Of a DNA stretch of 64,000 bases, positions 45,265-53,910 are shown piece by piece. Within the stretch, counting starts at the first letter, position 1; the number at the start of each line of letters is the position of its first letter. The DNA is taken from contig NZ_QKYN01000070.1 in NCBI RefSeq assembly GCF_003258295.1, positions 1 to 64,000 of the forward strand, in the 5' to 3' direction. The notes below the pieces were generated by a model. It ran no database searches, was not told the origin of the DNA, and was given only the letters and a program-made list of their open reading frames with translations. A program made the translations under genes and the position numbers. This stretch comes from Streptacidiphilus pinicola (GTDB lineage Bacteria > Actinomycetota > Actinomycetes > Streptomycetales > Streptomycetaceae).

Positions 45265-46040
45265 GAGACTCCCGCCCCTCGGGCTGCCGCCAGGTGCGCG
45301 GCCGCGGCCTGTTCCAGGTGGGTGATGTCGCTGGAGATCGTGGCGAAGGTGAAACCGCCCGACAGCGCGCGGGCCGCGCTCTCCCCGTCCATGCAGTGGA
45401 TGCCGGCGGCGATGCCCGCGTTCCGTGCCGCATCCGCGATGGCGGTGGTCGCCTCCTGCAGGGCGGGCTGCACCGCGGGGTCACCGAAGTACCGTCCCCC
45501 GAGCGCCACCGACAGGTCGGCCGGTCCCAGGTAGACGGCGTCCAGGCCCGGGGTCGCGCAGATCTTCTCGAGGTCGTTGATGGCGGCCAGCGTCTCGATC
45601 ATGACGATGCAGACCACGCCCTCGTCGATCTCGGCCGGGACGTCGCCGAGCCGGAACTGCGCGCGCACGGGGCCGGCCAGGCTGCGGGTGCCGGCGGGCC
45701 AGTGCCTGGTCGCCCGCACCGCGATCTCCGCCTGCTCGGGCGACTCGACCATGGGCACGATCACGCCCCGCGCTCCGGTGTCCAGAGCGGCACCGATGGC
45801 GACGGGATCCACGGAGGGAACGCGGATCACGCCCGCCGCGCGCGCTCCCGCGTCCACCGCCATCATCGCGGCGCTCCAACCAGGCTGCGACAGCACGCCG
45901 TGCTGGCCGTCGACCCCGATGTAGTCGTAGCCGAGCCGGGCGATGCGTTCGACCGCGACCGGGTTGTCGCACGAGATCCAGTAGCCGGCGAGCTGCTCGC
46001 GGGCGCGGAGCCGCCGGGCGAAGGAGTCGGGCGTCGCCAT
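45261..46040 (-). CDS. HpcH/HpaI-family aldolase of the cluster
   Basis: 259 residues from the ATG at 46038-46040. Class II pyruvate aldolase features are present: GVDGQHG with the catalytic His (H47), RVPSVDP with the pyruvate-binding Arg (R73), MIETLAAI with the metal-binding Glu and GLDAVYLGPADLS with the Asp. Such enzymes form or break C-C bonds between pyruvate (or a keto acid) and an aldehyde. In the cluster it may build a keto-acid chain. It starts two bases after the dioxygenase stop. Confidence 0.88.
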   Translation of the reverse strand: MATPDSFARRLRAREQLAGYWISCDNPVAVERIARLGYDYIGVDGQHGVLSQPGWSAAMMAVDAGARAAGVIRVPSVDPVAIGAALDTGARGVIVPMVESPEQAEIAVRATRHWPAGTRSLAGPVRAQFRLGDVPAEIDEGVVCIVMIETLAAINDLEKICATPGLDAVYLGPADLSVALGGRYFGDPAVQPALQEATTAIADAARNAGIAAGIHCMDGESAARALSGGFTFATISSDITHLEQAAAAHLAAARGAGVS

Positions 46041-46042
46041 GT

Positions 46043-46921
46043 CTACTGCCCTCCCTCGTCCTCGTCGCCGGCATGGATCGTGTAGCTGCGCTTGCCGTCC
46101 AGGCCGACCGGCACGTCGCCGGTGACCGAGACCCGGTGCAGCAGCCGCTGGTGGCCGTCGTAGTCGTCGACGCCGTAGTGCTGCGTGCAGCGGTTGTCGA
46201 AGATGAGCACGTCGCCGAGCCGCCAGTTCCACCGGACCTGGTTCTCCGGACGCAGCGTGTACGACTGCAGCACGTCGATGATCGGCCGCGACTCCCGCAG
46301 GGTCATGCCCACCAGTCGCTGGGCGAAGCCGCCGAGGAACAGCGCGGGGTCACCGGTCTCCGGGTGGACCCGGACGACCGGGTGCGCGGTCTCGAACCGC
46401 TTGGCCAGGAACGCCCGGCGCACCGCGTCACCACGCTCGGTGCCCAGCCGCGGCTGCTCCGCCCGGTTGGTGTGCACCGCCCACAGTCGGTCGGCGATCT
46501 CCCGCAGCTCGGCGGGGAGTTCCCGGTATCCGGCCTCGCCGCTCGCCACCAGCGTGTCTCCGCCGTACGGCGGCAGCACCACGCTCCGCAGCGTGGTTCC
46601 CAGCGACGGGGTCTCGGTGAAGCTGATGTCGCAGTGCCAGTGGTTGGCCCGCTGGTCCTCCCCGTCCACGACGAGGACCTGCGCGCTCTGCTCCGCGGTC
46701 CGCATCAGCGGATGCTGGTGGGTGAGCGGCCCGAAGCGGCCGGCGAAGGCCAACTGCTGTTCGTCGGTGATGTCCTGATCACGGAAGAACAGCACCTTGT
46801 GATCAAGGAACGCCTGCTTGATCTCGGAGAACAGCTGGTCCGAGATCGAGGCGCTCAGGTCGATGCCGGTGATCTCGGCGCCTATGCGGCCGCCGATGCG
46901 CCGGATGTCGATGCCGCTCAT
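46043..46921 (-). CDS. TauD/TfdA-type 2OG-Fe(II) dioxygenase of the cluster
   Basis: 292 residues. Iron ligands are H96 and D98 (NHWHCDISF) and H262 (LLHRVSV), with WDNR-like FDNRCTQHYGVDDY preceding. It resembles TauD closely enough for a taurine-type fold, but no sulfonate transport genes are near, so the substrate is probably a pathway intermediate. The related DdaC in dapdiamide synthesis epoxidises a fumaramoyl-amino acid. It abuts the ATP-grasp gene with no spacer. Confidence 0.88.
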   Translation of the reverse strand: MSGIDIRRIGGRIGAEITGIDLSASISDQLFSEIKQAFLDHKVLFFRDQDITDEQQLAFAGRFGPLTHQHPLMRTAEQSAQVLVVDGEDQRANHWHCDISFTETPSLGTTLRSVVLPPYGGDTLVASGEAGYRELPAELREIADRLWAVHTNRAEQPRLGTERGDAVRRAFLAKRFETAHPVVRVHPETGDPALFLGGFAQRLVGMTLRESRPIIDVLQSYTLRPENQVRWNWRLGDVLIFDNRCTQHYGVDDYDGHQRLLHRVSVTGDVPVGLDGKRSYTIHAGDEDEGGQ

Positions 46922-48325
46922 CTACTCAACTCCCATGTCATGGCCGGCCGGAACCGCAGTCTGCTCGTGGTGTCCGCGCGCCAACGCGTCCTCCAGACCG
47001 TTCAGCACCGCGTACGCGTCGTGCACGAGCGTCGCGGCGTCCGTCGACGTCAGGTAGAGAACTCCGCCGATCCCCAACTTCCCGCCGCTGGGCTCGTAGG
47101 TCGGCATCGGCGTCCCGTCCGGGACCGTCAGGGCCGACACGGTCTCGACGCGCGTGCCGGGACTCACCAGAGACGGCCAGTCGACCACGCGGCTGTCCCA
47201 GACCAGGTCCTTCGACCACGGCTCCCCCACCGCGTTCGTGGCGAGCAGGGACAGCGTGCACGCGGCCCCCGTGGCGTCGTCGGGGGTCAGCATGGAGGCC
47301 GGCGGGTCGACCGGGAGGCCGAGCAGCGCGTCCGCCAGCATCCCGACCAGATCGCAGCCGTAGACGTGCTCGATCTGCGCGAGGATCGAGGCGCCGCCGA
47401 ACCGTCCGGCGGACTCGATCAGCGCGAGCCCACCGTCCTCCATCAGCTTGATCTCGGTGTGGGTACCGCAGGTGCGCAGCCCGAGGGCGTCGACCGAGGC
47501 GCGCGCCACCGACTCGATCGCACGCTGCAGCGGCGCCGGGAGTACGCACGGCGCGATGTTGCAGAGCTCCATGAAGGGCGGGATCGTCGGGAGCCTCGAC
47601 GTGACGCAGACCGGGTGGTAGACACCCTCGACGACGATCCCCTCCACGCTCAGGTAGTCGCCGTAGCCGCTTCCGTCCTCCCACCAGGACCGGGTCGTCC
47701 CCGGGATGATCTCCTCGGCGAGGAAGTCGCTCTCCGCCGCGTCCGGCGCCTCCAGCATCGAGACGTTCGCCGCGTCCGACGTCCTCATCACCGCCGTCGC
47801 CTCGTCCCAGGCCGGACCGATCTGCTCCTCGGCGGAGATGACGAGCTGCGCGGCCGAACCGGCGCCCCACGCCGACTTCAGCAGGAGCGGCGGCTGCAGC
47901 TCGCGGAACGCGCGGCGCAGGTCCTCCGCCGAAGCCACCGCCCGGTACGCCGGCTGCGGCACTCCGGCCTCCGCCCAGGCGTCCCGCATCAGTCGCTTGT
48001 CGCGCGAGGACGCCGCCCCCGCCCCGGGGCCGGGAAGGCCCAGCTTCTCGGCGGCGAGTGCCACCGGAACCACCGTGTACTCCGACAGGCCGCACAGGGC
48101 GTCCGCACCGACCTGGCCGGCCGCCGCCACGATCGCGTCGACCAGTTCGTCCCCCTTCAGGGGCCGCTCAGGGGCGGGGATGACCGAGGCGCAGAGCTCC
48201 TCCACCCCGGCCGGTACCGGCCGGAAGGCGAGCACGTGGATCTCCGCCCGGGCGGCCAGCCGCGGCAGCGCGAAGTCGAGGGGCGGACCGGACCGGGTGT
48301 GCACCAGCAGGATGCGCTTCTTCAC
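46922..48325 (-). CDS. ATP-grasp ligase A of the cluster
   Basis: 467 residues, GTG start. N-terminal domain MKKRILLVHTRSGPP; ATP-grasp core with PPLLLKSAWGAGSAAQLV and FLAEEIIPG; metal-site strand GTHTEIKLMEDGGLALIESAGRFGG (core cited). The family activates carboxylates to acyl-phosphates for amide formation. Together with ligase B (40884-42188) it could form two amide bonds without any NRPS. It lies three bases after the methyltransferase gene and directly before the dioxygenase gene. Confidence 0.87.
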   Translation of the reverse strand: MKKRILLVHTRSGPPLDFALPRLAARAEIHVLAFRPVPAGVEELCASVIPAPERPLKGDELVDAIVAAAGQVGADALCGLSEYTVVPVALAAEKLGLPGPGAGAASSRDKRLMRDAWAEAGVPQPAYRAVASAEDLRRAFRELQPPLLLKSAWGAGSAAQLVISAEEQIGPAWDEATAVMRTSDAANVSMLEAPDAAESDFLAEEIIPGTTRSWWEDGSGYGDYLSVEGIVVEGVYHPVCVTSRLPTIPPFMELCNIAPCVLPAPLQRAIESVARASVDALGLRTCGTHTEIKLMEDGGLALIESAGRFGGASILAQIEHVYGCDLVGMLADALLGLPVDPPASMLTPDDATGAACTLSLLATNAVGEPWSKDLVWDSRVVDWPSLVSPGTRVETVSALTVPDGTPMPTYEPSGGKLGIGGVLYLTSTDAATLVHDAYAVLNGLEDALARGHHEQTAVPAGHDMGVE

Positions 48326-48328
48326 CGG

Positions 48329-49423
48329 CTATTCCTTCACTCCGCGAAGAATGCTGTGCACGTGGATCATCTCGGGAGGCCGCTCGTCCCCCTCGTGCGT
48401 GATCACCTCCACAGAGGTGAAGCCGCACTCCTCCAGCCACTGCTGGTAGGTGGAGGCCTTCTGCGGACCGCCCTCGGCCGTGCTGCAGCCGAGGAAGTAG
48501 GCCGGGAAGAAGTCCGCCTGGCTAGAGTCCTTCACGTTCTCGGGGTAGGTCGGCACCAGGGCGTAGATCTGGCCGCCGGGCTCCAGGCAGTCGTACACCG
48601 CACGGAGCACCCGGAAGACGTTCTCCTTGCCGAGCTGGTCCAGGAAGTGCTTCACCAGGACGACGTCGAAGCCCTTGGGAAGGCCGTCGTACACGTCACC
48701 GCCGATGAAGGAGCAGAACTCCTCCTCGCCGTGCGCGCGGAAGTTCTCCAGCGCGTCGTCCTGCTTCTTCGGGAAGTCGAAGCAGGCGACCCGCAGGTCC
48801 TTCCCCGGGTTGTACGTGCGCGTCAGGATCGCGCCGAGCCCGGTGTGCCCGGCGAGGTCGAGCACCCGGCTGCCGTGCGCGATGTCGACGTTCTCGAAGA
48901 ACCACGGGTCGATCAGGGAGGTCGTCTGGTTCATCATCGAGGACCACGCGGCATGGAGGTCCTCGTGTTCGAGGCACGCCTCGTAGAGGTCGCCGCGGAA
49001 CCCGAAGACCTTCTCCAGGCCGACCACGGTTCCCGTCCGCACGCTGTCGGCCAGGTGGTAGAGCTGCCGCAGGCAGACCTCTTTGATCATGGTCATCAGG
49101 ATCATGGCCCGGGCGAACTCGTCGTCGGAGAGCAGGGCGAGACCGCTGGCCCGGTAGCCGCCGAGGCTCTCGTCGTAGCTGACGAAGTCCTCCTTGACCA
49201 GAAGGTGCATCAGTTGCTCGACGGCGCTGGGCCGGACGCCGGCCGACTCGGCGATCCGTTCGGCCGAGAGCGCGGCGCCGTCGCTCTTCCGGAGCTGGTC
49301 CAGGACCCCGAGCTCGTAGAGCGCGTACACGGTCATGAACCGGGTCGGGCCGATCGCGAGATCCCGGAACTGCTCCAGCACCTGCGCGGGCCTCGCCTGC
49401 GGCTTCTCGGGTGTCGTCGTCAT
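48329..49423 (-). CDS. SAM-dependent O-methyltransferase with dimerisation domain
   Basis: 364 residues from the ATG at 49421-49423, which overlaps the previous stop by four bases. The N-terminal winged-helix dimerisation domain (about 15-100) and the C-terminal Rossmann domain match the methyltransferase_2 type. The SAM loop reads SRVLDLAGHTGLGAIL in place of the common D-x-G-x-G-x-G. The C-terminal part includes FDVVLVKHFLDQLGKEN. The acceptor is unknown; O- or possibly N-methylation of the pathway product. Confidence 0.85.
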   Translation of the reverse strand: MTTTPEKPQARPAQVLEQFRDLAIGPTRFMTVYALYELGVLDQLRKSDGAALSAERIAESAGVRPSAVEQLMHLLVKEDFVSYDESLGGYRASGLALLSDDEFARAMILMTMIKEVCLRQLYHLADSVRTGTVVGLEKVFGFRGDLYEACLEHEDLHAAWSSMMNQTTSLIDPWFFENVDIAHGSRVLDLAGHTGLGAILTRTYNPGKDLRVACFDFPKKQDDALENFRAHGEEEFCSFIGGDVYDGLPKGFDVVLVKHFLDQLGKENVFRVLRAVYDCLEPGGQIYALVPTYPENVKDSSQADFFPAYFLGCSTAEGGPQKASTYQQWLEECGFTSVEVITHEGDERPPEMIHVHSILRGVKE

Positions 49424-50466
49424 TTCCCAATCGCTCCCCACTGCTCGGGATTTCCGGCGTCGGCGAACATGGTCACCACGTGCTCGTCGGGCGGCAGCTG
49501 CGCGGCGATCTTGCGCGCGACCAGCCAGTTCGCCGACGCGGACGTGCCGATCCGGGTGCCGGTCAGGCTGAAGAATTCCGCAGCGCCCTCGAGTGCCTCC
49601 GGATAGGAGACCTGTTGGTGCGCGGCGACGTCGTTCTCATAAGCCTTCACGAACGGCTGCTTGAGGCCGTAGCCGAGTCCACCGGTGCCGCACAGGCCCT
49701 GGGGGGCCGCCGGAGCGCCGCCGTGCCCGTACGGGGACTCCGCGGGCGTGACGCCCACGGCCCGGACGGCGGGGTTGACGGTGCGCAGCATGTTCAGCAC
49801 GCCGATGAGGGTCCCGCCGGTACCGATGGCGGCGACCCAGGTGTGCGGCTTGCGGCCGTCCAGCTGCTTGACGATCTCCGTGCCCGTGGTCGCCTGGTGC
49901 ATGATCAGGTTGGCGGCGTTGACGTGCTGGAACAGGAACTGCCAGCCGCCGTCGCCGTCCGCGATCCGCATCGCCTGCCGGATCGTGCCGAGGAAGCCCT
50001 CCTCGGCCGGAGCGATGTCCACCGCCGTCCCACGGGACTGCAGGGTGTCCAGCACGCTCTGCGAGGTGAACGAGGCCACGACCAGACGCAGCGGGATTCC
50101 CGCCTCCGCACACAGATACGACAGCGCCAGACCCAGGTTCCCACCCGAGTACTCCACCAGCCGGAGATCCTCCGCCGGCCGGTCCCCGTGGCGCCGGATC
50201 GCCTCGCAGACCAGCGCGTAGGCGACGCGGTCCTTGACCGAGCCCGCCGGGTTTCCCCATTCGCACTTCGCGAGGATCGTCGCGCCACCGGGCGTCGACG
50301 GGACCTCGACGAGCGGCGTGTCACCGAGCTGATCACGGAATTTGGCTATCCCGGGATATCTTTCATGGATGGCGGTCACACTCTGCAGCTCGGTTTCGGC
50401 GACCTGACCGAACGGCTTCAGCAGTTGATCGACCACCGGCGTCAGAACGTTCCGGACCTCGTCCAT
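49420..50466 (-). CDS. Cysteine-synthase-like PLP enzyme A, first gene of the cluster operon
   Basis: 348 residues, fold type II. PLP Lys is K78 in PAGSVKDRVA, the phosphate loop AIGTGGTLIGVL is intact, and the substrate loop reads YSGGNLG (106-112) in place of TSGNT. A 45-residue N-terminal extension precedes the core. The YSGGN/STSGN-type loop and length are closer to SbnA-like and other specialised synthases than to housekeeping CysK. GAGAGGAATTCC lies upstream as ribosome site. It opens a six-gene operon with almost no spacing. Confidence 0.86.
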   Translation of the reverse strand: MDEVRNVLTPVVDQLLKPFGQVAETELQSVTAIHERYPGIAKFRDQLGDTPLVEVPSTPGGATILAKCEWGNPAGSVKDRVAYALVCEAIRRHGDRPAEDLRLVEYSGGNLGLALSYLCAEAGIPLRLVVASFTSQSVLDTLQSRGTAVDIAPAEEGFLGTIRQAMRIADGDGGWQFLFQHVNAANLIMHQATTGTEIVKQLDGRKPHTWVAAIGTGGTLIGVLNMLRTVNPAVRAVGVTPAESPYGHGGAPAAPQGLCGTGGLGYGLKQPFVKAYENDVAAHQQVSYPEALEGAAEFFSLTGTRIGTSASANWLVARKIAAQLPPDEHVVTMFADAGNPEQWGAIGK

Positions 50467-50568
50467 TTGGAATTCCTCTCCGCCGCCTCGTTCACGCCGA
50501 CAGATTCCGCCGGCGCTGATGACGGGCCCTCACATGCTTCTCAGCGTGCGCCGGGCGGAGCGGCCGAG

Positions 50569-50585
50569 CCATATCCCATATTGCT
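50569..50585 (-). promoter_or_regulatory. Shared upstream motif, copy ahead of the six-gene operon
   Basis: CCATATCCCATATTGCT, 103 bases upstream of the first gene of the operon, in the 205-base gap shared with the divergent araC-type gene. It is 15/17 identical to 44230-44246. On the operon strand it reads AGCAATATGGGATATGG. Confidence 0.6.
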
Positions 50586-50671
50586 GACGCCCGTCCCGCG
50601 GGAGGAATTCCACCCCCGTTCGAGCCCGGCACGAGCCGTGCCCGGCCGGGGCGAGACCGCGGCGGCGCAGT

Positions 50672-51439
50672 ATGGCGGTCGTGACAGCAGCCAAGCGCCG
50701 GGCAGTGCCCGAGGCCCACGCCGCCACCCGTGAATCCATAGAGCGCGCAATCGAGCACATCTGGGAGCGGTACAGCGAGCCGGTCTCGCTGGACGAACTC
50801 TCCAAGAGCGCCCTGCTGAGCCGTTTCCATTTCGCTCGCACATTTCGCGAGATCACCGGCGTCACCCCCGGCCGGTTTCTCTCGGCGGTCCGCATCCACC
50901 AGGCAAAGCGCATGCTGGTCGACACCCCGAGGACCATCACGGACATCTCGTCAGCCGTCGGCTATCAGAGCCTCGGCTCATTCACCAACTACTTCACGCA
51001 GAGCGTCGGAATGCCGCCGAGCCAGTTCCGTCACCTCGCGGAGGGCACCGCGGTCGGTCTGCACCCGTCGGAGAACTGCTCGGGCCTGCGGGTGTACGTA
51101 GGGGTCTTCCCGACCCCGATCCTGCAGAGCCCGCCGATCGCCGCGAAGATCATCGACGCGGCCTACGGCCACCCCTTCGACTGCGTCCTGCCGGACGTCC
51201 CGCCCGGCACGTGGTTCGTCCACGCCGTCGCCTCCACGCGCGCCACCGGGCCGGACCGACGCACCGACCAGCCGCTGTTCGTGGACCGGCGCGACGCGGT
51301 GACGGTCGGCGCTCCCAGGGACCTGCGCGTGTCGCTGCGCCTGCGCCCCAGGAGGCCGACCGATCCCCCGGTCCTGCTCGCCCTACCGGATCTCCGTCCG
51401 CTTCCCACGGCCCGCCCGATCGCGGGCCGGGTCGGCTGA
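50672..51439 (+). CDS. AraC-family regulator divergent from the biosynthetic operon
   Basis: 255 residues with the double HTH at the N-terminus (about 18-120): IERAIEHIWERYSEPVSLDELSKSALLSRFHFARTFREITG and ITDISSAVGYQSLGSFTNYFTQSVGMPPSQFR (cores cited). The C-terminal 130 residues are Pro/Arg-rich and not recognised. Placement of the HTH at the N-terminus is the reverse of classical AraC. A GTG at 50681 is an alternative start. Its position makes it the likely cluster-specific regulator. Confidence 0.85.
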   Translation: MAVVTAAKRRAVPEAHAATRESIERAIEHIWERYSEPVSLDELSKSALLSRFHFARTFREITGVTPGRFLSAVRIHQAKRMLVDTPRTITDISSAVGYQSLGSFTNYFTQSVGMPPSQFRHLAEGTAVGLHPSENCSGLRVYVGVFPTPILQSPPIAAKIIDAAYGHPFDCVLPDVPPGTWFVHAVASTRATGPDRRTDQPLFVDRRDAVTVGAPRDLRVSLRLRPRRPTDPPVLLALPDLRPLPTARPIAGRVG

Positions 51440-51464
51440 ACGGGCCGTCACCCGTGAGTCCGGA

Positions 51465-52238
51465 TCAGGTCGTGGCCGGGTACCAGACGATGCCGTCGCC
51501 GCCGTCGTGGCCGATGGTGTCCGGCATGACGTTGCCGGGCAACTGGTAGCGCGGGTGCTCCTTCAGGAAGCCCGGGACGGAGGCGAGGGAGGTCGCGTCG
51601 CAGATCCCGTCGGTGTGGATGCAGAAGCGCCGCACGTGCATGCCGGGGAAGCCGACCGGCCCGGTGCCCGGGGAGGGGGCGACGAGCGGCAGCCAGATCC
51701 CGCGCGGCAGCAGGTGCCAGAAGCCGGTGCCGGGCTGCATCGGGTCGGACCAGAGCATCCCGTCGACGTGCGAGCGCGGGATGTCGGTGCGGTTGGCCGC
51801 GATCGTCTGCAGCACCAGGTCGCCGACCCACGCGCCCTGGGAGTAGCCCGCGACGGTGAACCGGGCCGTGGGGTCGGCGTGGTAGGCCTTCTCCAGCGCG
51901 GCCAGGGCGTTCACGTAGCCCTGGTGCACGCTGTCGTTGAAGCTGGGCGCCAGCGGCGCGGGCACCTCGTTGTGGCTGCCGACGAACGGGCCGCCGCTGG
52001 CCGGGTAGCAGACCGGCACCGGGATGCCGCCGTGCAGCTCCTTGTTGGCGTAGTAGTACGAGTAGGTGCAGGCGGGCGCGGGGGCCTGCGCGCCGGTCCC
52101 GCCGATCTCGACGTAGTAGTGGTGTTGCGTGGAGTGGTGGTGCGCGGGCGCGGCGTCGGCGGTCGCCGGCGCCACGGCGGCCGACACGAGCGCCAGCGCC
52201 GCCGCGCCGAGCGCGGCCTTCCAACGTCGAACAGACAT
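51465..52238 (-). CDS. Secreted cutinase-like / PE-PPE-type alpha/beta hydrolase
   Basis: 257 residues from the ATG at 52236-52238. A signal peptide (WKAALGAAALALVSAAVAPA, core) is followed by a His-rich stretch and a hydrolase domain whose nucleophile elbow is VAGYSQGAWVGD. The length and the IPVCYPASGGPFVGSHNE region suggest the PE-PPE/cutinase-related serine esterases of actinobacteria. An esterase acting on a lipid or polymer is likely; the substrate is not known. It is convergent with the AraC gene. Confidence 0.8.
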   Translation of the reverse strand: MSVRRWKAALGAAALALVSAAVAPATADAAPAHHHSTQHHYYVEIGGTGAQAPAPACTYSYYYANKELHGGIPVPVCYPASGGPFVGSHNEVPAPLAPSFNDSVHQGYVNALAALEKAYHADPTARFTVAGYSQGAWVGDLVLQTIAANRTDIPRSHVDGMLWSDPMQPGTGFWHLLPRGIWLPLVAPSPGTGPVGFPGMHVRRFCIHTDGICDATSLASVPGFLKEHPRYQLPGNVMPDTIGHDGGDGIVWYPATT

Positions 52239-52440
52239 GGACTCAACTCCCCGTAGACGACAACGAACTGATCCCATGCTGGCGTGCGCACGCGGCGGAG
52301 GGACAGGTCATGGACCGGTCACCGGTGGCCGGTGCCCGAACGCCCAGGTCAGGGCTGCGTGTGCGCCATGGTCCCCGTCCAGACTCCTCGGAGTGCACTC
52401 GAAGCAAGCGTTTCGTTGCGCCGAGGCGCGCGACCGTGCC

Positions 52441-52446
52441 TAGGCT
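52441..52446 (+). promoter_or_regulatory. -10 hexamer TAGGCT of the glutamate decarboxylase gene
   Basis: TAGGCT ends seven bases before the ATG at 52454, and no ribosome site fits in between, so the mRNA is probably leaderless. A possible -35, TTGCGC (52416-52421), has a long 19-base spacer. Confidence 0.4.
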
Positions 52447-52453
52447 GGACGGC

Positions 52454-53863
52454 ATGGCGTTGCATCAGGGACAGGACAAGCAGAAGCGACTGGAACTCCC
52501 GCAGGTGACCGGGGTGGAGGACCTCCTCAACGGGATGGAGCAGGCGGTCCCCAAGAGCCAACTCCCGCCGGGCCCGCTCCCGGCCCCGATCGCCCATCAG
52601 CTGATCCGCGACGAGCTCCTGCTCGACGGCAACGCGCGGCTCAACCTCGCCACCTTCGTGACCACCTGGATGGACCCGCAGGTGACCGAGCTGATCGGCG
52701 AGTGCCTCGACAAGAACATGATCGACAAGGACGAGTATCCCCAGACGGCCGAATTCGAGCGCCGCTGCGTGAACATCCTCGCGGACCTGTGGCACGCGCC
52801 GGATCCCACCCAGGCCGTGGGCTGCTCCACCACCGGTTCCAGCGAGGCCTGCATGCTGGCCGGGATGGCCCTCAAGCGCCGCTGGATGCAGCGCAACCGG
52901 GAGAAGTACGACAACGGCACCGCCCGTCCGAACCTGGTGATGGGCGCCAATGTCCAGGTCTGCTGGGAGAAGTTCTGCAATTTCTGGGAGGTCGAGTGCC
53001 GTCTCGCCCCCATGGAGGGCGACCGCTTCCACCTCGACGCGGAGTCCGCACTGGCCCTGGTCGACGAGAACACCATCGGTGTCGTCGCCGTGCTCGGCTC
53101 GACCTTCGACGGCAGCTTCGAGCCGGTCAAGGAGATCTGCGACGCGCTGGACGCGTTGCAGGCACGTACCGGCCTCGACGTCCCCGTCCACGTCGACGGC
53201 GCGTCCGGCGGCATGATCGCCCCCTTCCTCGACCCGGACCTGCTCTGGGACTTCCGTCTGCCGCGGGTCGCCTCGATCAACACCTCCGGCCACAAGTACG
53301 GCCTGGTCTACCCCGGTGTCGGCTGGGCGCTGTGGCGCGACGCGGAGGCGCTCCCGGAGGAACTGGTCTTCCGGGTCAACTACCTCGGCGGCAACATGCC
53401 GACCTTCGCCCTCAACTTCTCGCGGCCGGGCGCCCAGGTGATCGCCCAGTACTACAACTTCCTCCGTCTGGGGCGAGCCGGCTACACAGCCGTCCAGCAG
53501 GCGAGCCGCGACGTCGCCATCCGCCTGGCCGAGGGCATCGCCGCCCTCGGCCCCTTCCGGCTGCTGACCCGGGGCGACGAGCTGCCGGTCTTCGCCTTCA
53601 CCACGACAGACGACGTGACCTCCTTCGACGTGTTCGACGTCTCCCGCAGGCTCCGCGAACGCGGCTGGCTGGTCCCGGCGTACACCTTCCCGGAGAACCG
53701 GACCGACCTTGCGGTCATCCGCATCGTCATCCGCAACGGGTTCACCGTCGACCTGGCCGACATGCTCCTGAACGACCTGGCCCGGCTCATCCCCGAGCTC
53801 CAGGCCCAGCCGAGCCCGGGCACCGAGCACGGCGTGACGCCCAGGACCGGCTTCCACCACTGA
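52454..53863 (+). CDS. gad: Glutamate decarboxylase
   Basis: 469 residues, the GadA/B length, group II PLP decarboxylase. PLP Lys is K281 in NTSGHKYGLVYPG; GSSEACMLAGMALKRRW and VDGASGGMIAPF are the cofactor-binding regions. It converts glutamate to GABA and CO2, consuming a proton, which gives acid resistance or feeds the GABA shunt. No gadC antiporter is adjacent. The C-terminal tail (about 450-469) lacks the usual KxxH pH-sensing lysine arrangement that I can recognise. Confidence 0.93.
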   Translation: MALHQGQDKQKRLELPQVTGVEDLLNGMEQAVPKSQLPPGPLPAPIAHQLIRDELLLDGNARLNLATFVTTWMDPQVTELIGECLDKNMIDKDEYPQTAEFERRCVNILADLWHAPDPTQAVGCSTTGSSEACMLAGMALKRRWMQRNREKYDNGTARPNLVMGANVQVCWEKFCNFWEVECRLAPMEGDRFHLDAESALALVDENTIGVVAVLGSTFDGSFEPVKEICDALDALQARTGLDVPVHVDGASGGMIAPFLDPDLLWDFRLPRVASINTSGHKYGLVYPGVGWALWRDAEALPEELVFRVNYLGGNMPTFALNFSRPGAQVIAQYYNFLRLGRAGYTAVQQASRDVAIRLAEGIAALGPFRLLTRGDELPVFAFTTTDDVTSFDVFDVSRRLRERGWLVPAYTFPENRTDLAVIRIVIRNGFTVDLADMLLNDLARLIPELQAQPSPGTEHGVTPRTGFHH

Positions 53864-53872
53864 CCTGCACCG

Positions 53873-53907
53873 GCCGTGGGCGCGAGGTTCCGCCTCGCGC
53901 CCACGGC
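53873..53907. terminator. 15-bp hairpin between gad and the narK remnant
   Basis: GCCGTGGGCGCGAGG (53873-53887) pairs perfectly with CCTCGCGCCCACGGC (53893-53907) around a 5-base loop. It can terminate both convergent genes. Confidence 0.9.
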
Positions 53908-53910
53908 TGT

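Noticed and set aside
46073-49606. A 1177-codon open frame on the plus strand across the biosynthetic operon
   Set aside because: It is antisense to four well-supported genes with recognisable motifs. Its translation is low-complexity Arg/Val/Gly-rich sequence with no domain. Such frames are expected in high-GC DNA.
50604-50650. tRNA-like GTTCGAGCCC sequence upstream of the AraC gene
   Set aside because: The T-arm-like string is isolated. No acceptor stem, D-arm or anticodon arm can be drawn around it.
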